Part shown: positions 41,902 through 52,862 of the stretch, in pieces
Layout of the letters: every line of letters starts with the position of its first letter
Numbering within the stretch: position 1 is the stretch's first letter
NCBI GenBank assembly: GCA_900169235.1
Contig: FWCC01000348.1
Coordinates: forward strand, 1 to 64,000
Source of the DNA: Zarea fungicola
Lineage: Eukaryota > Ascomycota > Sordariomycetes > Hypocreales > Cordycipitaceae
Reading direction: 5' to 3'
DNA length: 64,000 bases
Notes under the pieces: model-generated
The model's input: only the letters and a program-made list of their open reading frames with translations
What the model was told of the DNA's origin: nothing
Database searches by the model: none
Program-made: the position numbers and the translations under genes

Positions 41902-44900
41902 GACTTGTCTGATTGTAGTCTACTATGCGCCATACTTTACCAAATGCATTCAAATAGGAATGTTATAGATGTATGACTAATTTGCAACAAACACCATGAA
42001 ATAAAGATCTTGAAGAAGGAACGAGCAAAGTTTGTGATTTTTCAGCAGGGCAGAGGCCTTCATGAGCAGACTATATAGTATACGACCGATTGTTGGCCGT
42101 CACCCATGTCATACATTCGGAGTGACTTGGTGATGCAACACCAAGGTTACGACAGAAACACATTCCGCGAGGAAGCTAGGCGCGTTCCATTACCTGTTAA
42201 AAAGTCCTACTGTACTGCCTTTGTATCGGGGCGATATGAGAGACCGGTCCTCCCTCTGTCTGCACATTCTTCGTACGTAGGGGTTTTGATTAAGACAGTT
42301 CATGAAGTTTAAGCAGTGACATCAATGTATTGCCGTCAATTGACAGGAATTAGATCGAACTGATCGAAAAAGAAAAGTATTGCGGAACGCAGACAATTTT
42401 CGTTTGTAGTTTTCACCACAATAGCTCCACAGCGTGGAACAGACAAATGCAGCACTATATGACTGTTCTATTCTTCAAGTAGCTAAACGCTATAACTATA
42501 CGACAGTACAGTAATATCCTGGCTTAACTTGGGCTTTTATAGATTTATCTTGGAAGAATCGAGTGTTGCGAACAGAATAGTACACTTCCTCGATATGGAA
42601 CAAATAGAAACTGCACCAAAAGTTTTATATCCCCTTATGAACATGAATCCAGTGTTTGTTTCCGGTTCATTTGCACCATCATGAAAAACATACGTTGATA
42701 TTCAGTACCCAGTATGTAGCCAACCATAGCTATACATGTATCGTGAATAAATGCGACATGAGGCTTAGGCGGTCTAAACGAGCGACCAGGAGTAATAAAC
42801 GGCTTATCTATGGCCTGAAAAGCTATACATACTGCTATCATGCCTACTATTATAGCTAGAATTGCTTTAATAGCCTTAACCTTTGCTCTATGGCCTAACG
42901 GCATAGGCGTTCGTCACACCAGGGAGGGCGCCTATAGGCCGCCTACTTAGTGCTAAGCAACTCGAGTTATAGAGCGCCCGGCAACTGACTCGCGTAAAAA
43001 GATATGTAGTGGAATTCTAGAATACTAGCAACCTGTCACTCTGGTGTTTGCCGGTGGATCGGGTTTCGCTCGTATTTTCGCCTGAGTGGTGGCTCTGGAT
43101 CATAGCCCGCAAAATACATGCGGCACGGCCCGAAATGTGTCGGGGGGGTGGGGATGGGGGTGGCATGTGCCATCCCTTGACCACCTTGTCCAGTTGTCAC
43201 GCACCAGCAAGTGGTTGGCAAAATTGTTCGCCGTGTTTGGTGAAGCCGCGGCCAGTCTTGTCACTCGCGTGACTGGCGTCCAAGCCCATGTAGAATGGAC
43301 AGAAATTGAGGCGGCCAACATGCACTCTTGGATGCCTCATTGCTGGACCAGTCATGCGACTTTACACTAAGAGAATCAAAGGAAAAGTAAATTACCAAAT
43401 TTGTTCCAATACGTGAAAGATGTGGCAGATGTACTAAATTTCAAGAATGAAATCCACCTCCTACTACGTCTTACATATCCTCCCACTTGCACAGCTTTGT
43501 AGGGGCAGAACAACGTGGATTCTTGTAATATATTATGAATGAAGTTATAACACGAGGAAAGTAAATACGAGATATAGGAGTATTTAAGAAAATGTTATGC
43601 AGCAGTCTCTGTCCACGTTAGTCTAGGCAAGGCATCATCCTTAGGCGCTATCATCTTATCATTCTATCTGTACTTAAATTCAGTAGGACAAGACAGAAGT
43701 GCAAAATGAGGCAGCAATAGTGGAGCCCGGGAGACTTGTGTTTTATCCGCAGACAAGGTGTAGGATTTTGGCCCGTGAGTATGGTTAAATACATTCAAAA
43801 GCGGCAGGGAGGGACTTGCATTCAGGTGAAATTACTTCATTCTGAAGCAAAGCTGGGTTTTCATTTACCATATCAACAGACTAAAGCCAGCTGCTAGTAA
43901 AACTGCTGCTTTGATATACAACATCCAAGCATACAAGCTAAGCCATCCAGCTGTCCAGAAGTTCTTCTTAGAGTCTCAAGAAGGCCATCGAGTTATTAAA
44001 GAATGTCAAAGTGCCATAGAAATGCTTAATAATATGCATTCCCAGGAAAGAGGCGTTTGTCTGTATGCCCGGATGTCATTTGGTCATGTTATTATATGAG
44101 GTGTCGTTAGGGCCAGTATTGAACCTAGTTCTCAGTGCAAAGATTAATAGGGTATCACAATCGTTACTCGGCATAAGATTCGCATGCTTATTCAGTGGCC
44201 CCGATACTAGACTCTTCTTCTGAGTGGTCATGCATGGAAGAAGACTGGGTGGAAAAGGCGGAATGGGTTTAAACAGCCCTTTCCTAGGGATGGCAGCTGC
44301 AGGCTTTCCCCACCGACCAGGCACCACAGAGGAGCCAAATGTAAGACGATTAAATGGGTCTAGATGCGAATGAGTGCCTAGAGGGCGACATTCAATCATG
44401 GGACTGTTAAGACGCTGAGCATACTGGCTTATTTTTAGAGGAGAAAAAGACTGAGCGTGGTTGGAGCGACTGCTGCAATATTATATATTAGTACTACAGG
44501 AATTAAAGGACGAATGTAAACAAGCAAATGAAAAACAACTTTCGATCGTCTCGGGCGTCACCGACGAAAGTAACCGATCAGGTTTAAAACAGATCAATTT
44601 ATCTCCATAATTTTGCCCTGAGACAGTCTCATTGGATGGGAAATCAGGCAACTCTGATCCATCGATTTAATCTTGTGACTATATCTCAGCAAATGCTGGA
44701 TGCCCACTTGGAGCTCTCGTCACATCCGATGACAGATTACCAGCCTAGAATCATACTACCCGGCCTTTGTCTGCACATTTTTTAAACTAGTATTGCAAGA
44801 TTTTCGCCTGCAAATGGATAAACTAGTAATTACCAGCTCTCTGGTCGTCCACAGACGCGGCGGATAGCGGCCATGTAATTACTCACTTTACCAGACCTAT

Positions 44901-45119
44901 TTCTTGGCCGCACCCTCCTATTAGTTCCTTCCAACTAAACTGTATTAGTGCTTCAAGCAGGGTTAGGTCGTTGCTGCGCCTTAGCCGAAAAAGAAATATT
45001 AACTACCCAATAAACAGAAGTGTTGGGGAGACAATTCCATAGCGTAAAGCGGGCCTGCACGGGTACACCTGCTCCTCAAAAGGCCGGCTTCACGGCGTAC
45101 CCAAAATTCGGAGTGTGGC
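41902..45119. other. Gene-poor AT-rich stretch with probable repeat relics
   Basis: About 3.2 kb with only short open frames. About 42635-42990 is TA-rich with words such as TTTAATAGCCTTAACC and GCCTATAGGCCGCC, which look like a mutated (RIP-like) transposon fragment. A poly-G/GT-rich patch lies at 43140-43165. No gene is supported. Confidence 0.4.
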
Positions 45120-45574
45120 TCAGCTAAACGATGTACCAATTGACATTCCGTACGAAGTCGCGAATGGGGAGACTAGATTTTGAGCGGAGGCAACAACGTG
45201 GCCAAGACAGTTTCGGCAAGCGATTTCGGAGCTGATCATTTCGAAGGATAAGCTATTGCTGAAATGACAAGCACCAACGCTTGCTTCTGGTTCTAAAGAC
45301 CCTTCGTTTAGTATTCGCGTCTCCAAAATTGACAGGTTGACGGCCCGAGCGTCGGTATGACTCCTGTTATGAATGATCCTCTTAACACGCAAGTCGGCGG
45401 CAAATTCGAGGGATGGCCAACGCTCCAACAAGTTCGCGCACTAGCAGTTAAACCGCAGAAGATCTCTCCAAAGAGTTCTAATCCGCTATGTAGCAGATCT
45501 TCCATGTTGTAAGGGATATGCCTTGCCATGCATACATCCAATGCATCCGACTTCTGGTCTTTGAGATCAGCCAA
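45120..45574 (-). pseudogene. Frame-broken open stretch, possible decayed gene
   Basis: Two overlapping minus-strand frames read as continuous protein-like sequence: ALDVCMARHIPYNMEDLLHS then, one base out of register near 45430, LLERWPSLEFAADLRVKRII to a stop at 45120. Composition is protein-like in both parts. No family is recognised. It is consistent with a pseudogene carrying a single frameshift, but could be chance. Confidence 0.25.
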
Positions 45575-46495
45575 TAATAGTTCAGTTCCTCCCGGCTGCC
45601 GATCTGCTTACCGAAATGCCAATTTGGTATATTGCTCCTTTCATCTAAGGGACAAGGTTATCGCCAGAATACTAACGCGCTATCAATTACCGGTCCAAGT
45701 CGTGTAGCAGGTATCTCTATGACTCTGTATCATTTGTCAGCTCTTGGCAATGAATCCATGATCTATCAGGTGGAACTGTGGCGGTGGAAATAGCCCCGAG
45801 ACATTATTCTGGATCCCGAGGCTTGAAGTAGCCTCGGGTAAGCATCATGGGAACAGGGCTTCAGCTATATCTACACAGTTCCTTGTCAGTTTTGGTGTTC
45901 TCCTACAGATGAGAAGGTGCCTGCATCCCAGTGGCCTTTAAGTGTACCCAGCCAGCATTGCTAATGCTTCCGATCATGCTAGGCACCAATACTTGGAACC
46001 ATAGGTTTGTTGTATTCATGTCCAATAGATGGTCCACTCTGTACGGAGTGCCTGCAAGCACATAAGTAACTATCGACATTGGTTTAGCTTCTGAAGCTAT
46101 GAAACTGCATAATACATCCTCTGACTTGTCATGGTACCCGGATGGCATCATTATTCTGCAGATTTGGCAAATGAGTCGTCACACGCTGCGGTGGCCATGA
46201 TGCTGCCAAAACATGTTGATGCAGAAGTATGCACGTAGCAATCGGAAATTCTGCGATCGATCGGAACCATTTGTGCTACTAAGCTCTAAATATATTTTAT
46301 GTCTGCATGTCGCCGACCATAAAGAGTAGATAGCAGGGAAAACATAAATAGCTATAAGCAGGCAATACTTCACAGTTCTAAACAATAGATATTTCATCTC
46401 ATCTGCGATATAATATTGTAAAGTTATAGCTTGACTTTTTAGTCTATTACAAATAAGGCCCTTCTCGAAGTCTCCATCAGCTTCCAAGTTTACCA

Positions 46496-47271
46496 ATGGC
46501 AATTCCAGCTATTGCAAGAGATATTAACCAGGAGCAAGTATTCAATCAAAATGACCACCTAGATATCCTTGCTATGGTATCCGACGTCGAAATTATTTCT
46601 TCACCAAACCTCTCTCACTTTCTCGAACCACCGTTAGTAGAGACTGGCTGCGGCTTTAACACATGCCCTACCCAAAATGACGGCTATGCTCTATTGCTTG
46701 ATCCGCGAAGTCCACGGAATCCACCAAGTTCAGCCGATACCTCCACCTATTCTACTACGAACCTCGACACTATTCTGCAAACGCCTTTAAATTATAGCAT
46801 TAAAGGTCCTGCTTTAGAGAAAAATATGGTATCCGATGGCCGTCCATTGAGGGGGACCTCGATCTCAAGCCCAAGTAGTAGAGCCCCGGCCAAATTTACG
46901 CTGGAAGAAGATCAGCTTATTTTACGTTTACGGGGCGATGGTCGAACTTGGAAACAAATTGCTACAAAGCTGCCTCGACGATCACCTGGCGCACTCCAAG
47001 TACGATTTAGTACCAAGCTGAAGTTTAAATCAATTATCGGCAGGACAGACATTGTATGTGCATTTCGGCGTGAGTAAAATACCCTCTTCGCAGCAACAGA
47101 AGCTAATTAACAAGCGATAATCAGGATCAGCAAATAGAGAATGCTCTATTAAAGTATGAGCAGCAGCAGTGGATATTTGTGTCGACACAACTTGGCGGCG
47201 GTATTAGCCCCAAAGAATGCCGAGAACGTTCATTCGGCAAATTCAGATTAGAATTAACTTATATTAAATAA
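46496..47271 (+). CDS. Two-repeat Myb/SANT-like DNA-binding protein
   Basis: Two exons, 46496-47053 and 47125-47271 (71-bp intron, GTATGT...CAG, branch GCTAATTAAC), giving 234 residues. The first about 125 residues are Ser/Pro/Asn-rich and disordered. A Myb-like repeat follows (KFTLEEDQLILRLRGDGRTWKQIATKLPRRSPGALQVRFSTKLK), with the expected spacing of aromatic and helix-turn-helix residues. The second exon supplies a weaker repeat (DQQIENALLKYEQQQWIFVSTQLGGGISPKECRERS). Small fungal Myb proteins of this kind are presumed nuclear transcription factors. It lies 1.6 kb from the RiPP precursor in AT-rich DNA; involvement in that cluster is speculative. The stop comes right after the second repeat. 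Confidence 0.65.
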
Positions 47272-48902
47272 TCTAAGAAGTAGAGTAGCATGTCTAAATA
47301 AATGTATAAAATTCTGTTTAATTTAGGATCGTTGGCCAGCCTGGGTTAAGTGTAGTCCTGCTCACACGATTCAGGCCAGTTCATCAATATAATGTTGAAC
47401 ATCCATGAACTATGGGATAAGAATATCAGTAAGCTTTTTAAAAACGCCATCATCAATGCCGTGATGAAACTGCCTGATAAAACTTGTTACAGAATGCTGA
47501 GTACAGATATCTATAGATGTTGTGAGCAAGTTGGTTAACCATGATCACACATCATGGTTAATTGACCTCGTTGAAAACCAGCTCCTGGACCCTCTACCGC
47601 TTATTTCCCATGGTGAGTAACACCCATAAACTTACAGTGAGGTGTATTCGTCTAATGTTGTATAGTTTTCCCTCTATCATCAGCCAAAGCTGCATATCAA
47701 GCTTTTGAAGCGGGATCGAGTGGAAATGTTGTCAAGGTTGCTATTGAAATGTAACGATACTTAATATAATCACAAAATATTGCATTATGTCACGTTGAGC
47801 TAGCACCTGCAATGCTCGGTCTAGATGATATGGGGCGCGAAGAACGTAGGTCAGATCCTCCACGGTCGAACATCACCTCCGACCGGTCTACTATCCATTC
47901 ACCCTTTTTTGCGTAAGATGTACACCTTTTCGCCTTCTTCAGCAAAGCTTTAGGGAAATTTTTCACTCTAATGTAATGACGATACTTAAGTGTGAAACTT
48001 AAAACGGGAATAATTTCGATTAGGATTATAGACTCTTCTTACGCCTCCTGGTTACCTATATAGGTTCTATGTACTATTTCAAATAGCCAGCAGTGCGCGA
48101 GCTTAATCTAATTATTTATTAGCTGCCTTCAATATTTTCATAATGGTTGTTAGTATTTATTCTGTCTACTATCTAGGTCAAACGGATAGATATAGTGGGA
48201 ACTTAAAAATATACGTATATAAGGGTAATGTACTTGGTATTAAGAACCTACTAAAATCCTAGTGTACTTTTATTGCCAACTAAGACAAGTTACTATGTAG
48301 ACATAGTATAGCTCTCTATTAGATAGGTTAACCTGTTACCTAACGTAGCCCTATAGGTAAAAGCATTTACGCTGTAATGAATAATTATATGTTGTGGCAA
48401 AGGATGTGGTCATATAACTCTATTAATTACTAAAGAGGGAAGAGTCCTCTCCAGTATATACTACGCCGCTATCTCGCCTTTTATCCGCCGCCTTCTAGCA
48501 TGTGACATAGCGTGAGTCGTGACACCTTATAGCCACTATGCCAGATAGTTCGATCCGGCCTTTCTTTACCGATTTTCCAGCTCATTAAAAATCTCAACAG
48601 GGATAGAACGCTAAAGAGACATGGTGACTGCGTTTCGTCCCGTGCATCGGCTTGTAAATGATTGCGATATACAGCTGCCGAGACAATATTTCATGATATA
48701 GCGCTACGATGCACCTGACACTGATCACGATAGAGTCGGGTATTGTAGCGATTTATCTGCAAATCGTGCTATTTAGAGAATCCATGTCCCAATCTATCGA
48801 TATCAGTTGCCTATCGTAACCAATCCAATACATGCCGGCCTCTCCTACACGATTTGTATGCTTGATTGTATTCTTGACTTGTATGCCTCCCAATCAAGAG
48901 GT
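47272..48902. other. AT-rich spacer left of the RiPP precursor
   Basis: About 1.6 kb with no supportable gene. About 48050-48400 is strongly TA-rich with RIP-like character. A perfect 11-bp inverted repeat with a 5-base loop lies at 47535-47561. Confidence 0.45.
47535..47561. repeat. Hairpin with 11-bp perfect arms
   Basis: TTAACCATGAT, CACAC loop, ATCATGGTTAA. It could be a palindromic regulator site or chance; it stands alone in non-coding AT-rich DNA. Confidence 0.5.
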
Positions 48903-49241
48903 TTAATACTCCTCATCCTCACTCTCAGACCGCTTGCCCCAGCCAACTGGCATAAAGTACAGAATATCAGGGTTACCGTTGGCATGCACGGCCTCGCCCG
49001 CCGCATTCTCTTCCGAACGCTTGCCCCAACCAGCGCTGTTGAAGTATAAAATATCAGGGTTGCCGTTGGAACGCTTGATCTCGCTCGCCGCATTCTCCTC
49101 GGAACGCTTGCCCCAGCCCACTGGCATAAAGTACAGAATATCGGGGTTGCCGTTGGCCCGCTCATCGACGCTGTCTGTGCCCACGGGCACGGCGAGGGCG
49201 CTGCCAAAGAGCGCAAGGGCGACGGGGACGAAGAACTTCAT
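48903..49241 (-). CDS. Secreted, Kex2-processed repeat precursor peptide (dikaritin-type RiPP precursor)
   Basis: Single exon, 112 residues. A signal peptide (MKFFVPVALALFGSALA, residues 1-17) is followed by three 29-residue-period units. Each contains a core NGNPDILYF(MPV or NSA)GWG followed by Lys-Arg (ends at residues 46, 75, 104) and an acidic spacer (SEENAASEI, SEENAAGEA, SESEDEEY). An extra Lys-Arg at 56-57 frees the second unit from its spacer. This is the architecture of UstA-like precursors (ustiloxin, phomopsin, asperipin, epichloecyclins): secretory entry, Kex2 cleavage, and Tyr-containing cores that are oxidatively cyclised. Two DUF3328/UstYa genes nearby support that reading. The cores of units 1 and 3 are identical; unit 2 differs at three residues, so two related products are expected. 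It does not resemble Sordariomycete alpha-pheromone precursors, whose cores are Cys/Trp-rich. Confidence 0.85.
   Translation of the reverse strand: MKFFVPVALALFGSALAVPVGTDSVDERANGNPDILYFMPVGWGKRSEENAASEIKRSNGNPDILYFNSAGWGKRSEENAAGEAVHANGNPDILYFMPVGWGKRSESEDEEY
48930..49154 (-). repeat. Three tandem 87-bp units encoding RiPP cores
   Basis: Residues 30-104 of the precursor; period 29 codons. Unit 2 replaces the MPV codons with NSA. Flanking spacers diverge more than cores, pointing to selection on the core. Confidence 0.9.
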
Positions 49242-50348
49242 TGTCAAGCCTTGAAGATGTTTCTTTCGTTTAATAGATTTATGATGGTATGAAATTTCCG
49301 TTGGTGCTGAGACTACAACTCTTGGACAGACGGGGTACTGCCGGCTTCTATATCTAGAAGTACCTCCCAGTTGGTGAACTGCCTCGACCACGCAGGATCT
49401 GGAAGCGCAACGTTACAAATACAACTACTGCAGGGAATGAATGACATGTAACGCACTCTCTGCACCTTGGAATAGAATTGTGACGTCTCTTCTGCCGTAT
49501 ACATTACCGGAGTTTACCAGTCTGGGAAAGCGGCGACAAATCAGACAGCTTCCGGTCACCCGTGCTTGTCTACTGATTCTGAATTAAGCTCAGCTTCCGA
49601 GTCAACTCTTGAAAATCTCTTTGGAGCAATTTTTGCCTATAATGTATGAGTTGGCCTATATTGCGGTGGTGCATGCCATTCACGGCAGACATTTTACGAA
49701 GTAGCAATCTAACGCTCAACTTTGGCCCTCACCATGCACACCAATTGCCAATTCAAAATCATAAATATTCAATCGAGGCACATTAGATCTGCATCTCTAA
49801 AAGTACATCTAAACTTTCTAGTCGCAGCAGCAGTCCTGTGACTACCATCGGGTCCGCGTCAGCACCCATATTGTTGCAACCCCGCCAGCAAGGCTCGCAT
49901 GTTGTTACCCCCCGCACGCCAAGCTTCCTGCAATCTTTCCCCATGACTGCCGGTGAAACGGAGATCCGGAAATATTTGACGCAAAACGAATCCCATGTCG
50001 TATTCTCAACTCTCCGCCAATCCAGTCAATGTAGATCCCTTCTTCTTCCCAAGCGGTGGGCCTGCCCGCTCGGCGTTAACCTTGGCGGCTTGGCATGCCG
50101 ACATAGTATGCCCGCCTACATTTCGTGCTTTTCCTCAACAAGATATCGCCGTTGTCAGTGAAAATATGTAACGTTTGGGGGATCCTTTGGACTACGGGAA
50201 CACGTCACATACATGGGCTTGTCCCTCACTTCAACACAGGAAGAAGGAAGCGGCCTAGCCTGCCGAGGCTCTGCGACTACAGAACACTCTCCAAAATGCC
50301 CTGTCACTGTACGATTTGAATCTTTAACCTACATCACAGCGTTTTGAA
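49242..50348. promoter_or_regulatory. Divergent intergenic region of the RiPP cluster
   Basis: 1.1-kb head-to-head spacer between the precursor (minus) and the first UstYa-type gene (plus). It should contain both promoters and any cluster-specific regulator sites. Short open frames here have no recognisable protein. No operator is identified. Confidence 0.5.
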
Positions 50349-51290
50349 ATGTTTGGTTCTCTTCCTCGCAAAGCGGATGGCAGGGCATCTAGCCCAGCTT
50401 CAGATGAGGTACCATTCCTGGCCGACGAGGAAAAGGACGGCTTTGGCCTGCCACAATCGCCCCCTCGACGCAAGATATGGACAACTTGGCCGCTTTATTC
50501 TGTCTTTTTCAACTTTTTACTATTACTCATTGTTGTGAGCAATTGGAGAGTACTTGGGCTTGACCCCAATAGGGCTTATATCCCCAATGAGATATACTGC
50601 AAGTGACCAGAGCCCGAACCTGCATCGAGATGAAAGCAGCTGACATCTTTCAAGCACCGGCGCAGTCAGCTGTAGAATACAAGACTGTCCTTTTTACTGG
50701 TGGCCTCAAGGGAGACACTTCTCCGTACATGGGCTCATCCAAGGCGGTAGATGAAAAATGGAATGAGCTGTACACCGGTATGTGAGGGCTCATGCACTCT
50801 TACTCGAAGGCAGCCCCCAGACTAAAAGAACATCTTGCTTGTAGAAGCCGCAGTTTCTCAAATTGATGCAGAGATGGCGGCCAAGCTCCCCAACGCCACC
50901 ACGCCATTCAACGACGACCCAACGCACTACGTCGTCACCATTGACGTCTTCCACCAGCTTCACTGCCTCAACATGATGCGCAAGCTCGTCTACCCAGGCA
51001 TCTACCCGATGGACCTGACCTCTGGGTCGGACAAGAGCAACGATACCATTGTCCACTTTGAGCACTGCTACGAGCAGCTCCGCCAGTCGCTGCAGTGCCA
51101 CTCTGATGTGAGCACCATCTTTTGGGAATGGAGCGAGAGGAGGAATAGGTACCTGGGCAACGCGCACACCACGCACACGTGCAAGGATTTTGAAAAGATA
51201 CGTCAGTGGGGGATTAGAAACAAGAAGCAGAGAGACCTGGACTTTTTCAAAAAGGCCAAGGGGGCGCCGATATACAAGGATGTAGATTAA
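50349..51290 (+). CDS. UstYa-like DUF3328 oxidase, copy 1
   Basis: Three exons: 50349-50598, 50655-50777, 50845-51290, totalling 272 residues. The first intron (50599-50654) has a GC donor (GCAAGT) and AAG acceptor with branch GCTGAC. Only this splice yields the family's Y-S-P-A-x-x-A-V-E-Y block in frame; the second intron is GTATGT...TAG. There is a cytosolic N-tail, one membrane helix (about 47-64), and a lumenal domain with the two diagnostic motifs HQLHC (161-165) and HFEHC (195-199) plus QSLQCHSD. UstYa-type proteins are secretory-pathway oxidases thought to use the HxxHC histidines for a metal. They form the cyclising ether or C-C links in dikaritin RiPPs. It is divergent from the precursor and tandem with copy 2. 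Confidence 0.9.
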
Positions 51291-51888
51291 CCATATAAAG
51301 ATACCAATTTTGAAACAGGCTCAAACTAGAAGAATAGCAAAGAGTGTAATGAGATCTTTGTATTCTAATTTATGTACATAATTCTATACTTGGAATTTTT
51401 AAAACTAGTTTTGCCTTTTCAACAATAGTCGTTTCTTCGAGACGTCTCCAACGGTACGTTGAGGAGCAGCGAAATATTGCCGCTACTCTCCATACTTGCA
51501 TGGGAGGAGGATTGCAGCAGTATCATGCGGGGATGATGCGACCAGGTGGACTACGGCAACTTGCAGTGGAATCAATGAAACGAGAGAGAGCGGCAATATC
51601 CGAAGAGAGACTCGGCCGAATGCATGTAACCTTACAGCCAAGCATCAGGATCCATCGTGGCGCATTCAAACAAGGCTTCGATGGCAGGTAGTAATTCAGG
51701 CTCGCATGCAACGAGAATACAGCAGCCTGATAGTGCGTTATGGGACGGGCGAAATCCACTCTATTCTACTCAACTAGAAACGCCAGTCAACAGCAAGTTG
51801 ATGTCGATATTCTGTCGTGTTGGATCTCATTTTTACCAGAACTTTTTTTAACAAAAAAAAAACAGCTCCATCAATTTTCCAGGAGAAT

Positions 51889-52862
51889 ATGAACGGAGAG
51901 CACGGGCTGACCCGAGGCGGGGAAAGGGCAGACTCGCTGGACACTGAGAGCCTTCTCAGCCAGGAGCACCGGTCGGAGAAGCAGCTACTGCAACCTCTAG
52001 TCTTGACGACGAGGGCGAAGCGAAACAGGCGGATTAAAATATGGCTGCATGCTGCCGCATTGGTATTCTACAGTGTCCTGACAATTGTGCTGTATACGTG
52101 GAGTTTGCGGTTGCGCACGGTGCATGGCAGCGACCGCGTTTCCCGGTGCGAAATAGGCATGATATCGTGTAAGTCAAACTCAGAGCTCTATGCTGGGATG
52201 AAGTGCGCGGCTGATGAGAGAGGATCCATGCTTCCCCGTAGCACCCGCGCAAGAAGCAGTGGAGTACGAGCAGAGGGTCATAACACACAATCTCGACGAC
52301 CCAAACAGCAAATACAGAGGTGCGCCGAGTCCCGCCGTCGACGCAGCGTGGGACGAGCTCCTCCAATGTATGTGTATTCGTTAAAAGTCCAGAGCTCTAG
52401 AGATTAACACGGGGACGAACAGACAACAACCTCCGGGCGTACGAAGACGAGCTGCGCGCCGCCAACATGACGTCGGTGCCGCTTCGCGACGACAAGGGCG
52501 GCTACCTGGTGACGCTCGACGTGTACCACACGCTGCACTGCGTGAACCGCGCGCGCAAGGCCCTGTACCCGGCGTACTACACAAGTCCCAACAGGCCCGA
52601 GGTCGACCGCGCGCACGTTGAGCACTGCCTCGACCTCCTGCGGCGGGTCCTCATGTGCCACGGCGACGTCGCGCTGCACACTTACCAGTGGCTCGAGGAC
52701 CGGGCCGCCCCATGGCCGACGTTTCAGACGACGCACCAGTGCAGGAAGTGGGAGCGCATCGTCGAGTGGTCCAAGGGGAGAAACACGGGGTCTCTGCTTG
52801 GGCCCATCTTGCAGCATCCGACACTGGGGATATCATACTCCGACGAGGGGCAGCATCTATAG
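51889..52862 (+). CDS. UstYa-like DUF3328 oxidase, copy 2
   Basis: Three exons: 51889-52168, 52242-52367, 52423-52862, with introns of 73 bp (GTAAGT...TAG) and 55 bp (GTATGT...CAG). The total is 281 residues. It has the same plan as copy 1: a polar N-tail, a membrane helix (about 51-72), the S-P-A-Q-E-A-V-E-Y block right after the first splice junction, HTLHC (171-175), HVEHC (200-204) and RVLMCHGDV. Both first introns interrupt the same site before the SPA block, so the two copies are ancient duplicates with conserved structure, although their sequences differ widely. Paired UstYa/UstYb enzymes are usual in dikaritin clusters. The ATG at 51889 is preferred over the further open frame because nothing upstream resembles the family. 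Confidence 0.9.

Noticed and set aside
43086..43370. Plus-strand open frame with helix-like segment (LVQLSRTSKWLAKLFAVF)
   Set aside because: It is short, has no family match, no neighbours and no splice support; I could not distinguish it from chance.
48903..49241. Alpha-type mating pheromone precursor
   Set aside because: It has Kex2-spaced repeats, but the cores lack the W-C...G-Q-x-C-W type sequence of Sordariomycete pheromones, and two UstYa-like genes adjoin.
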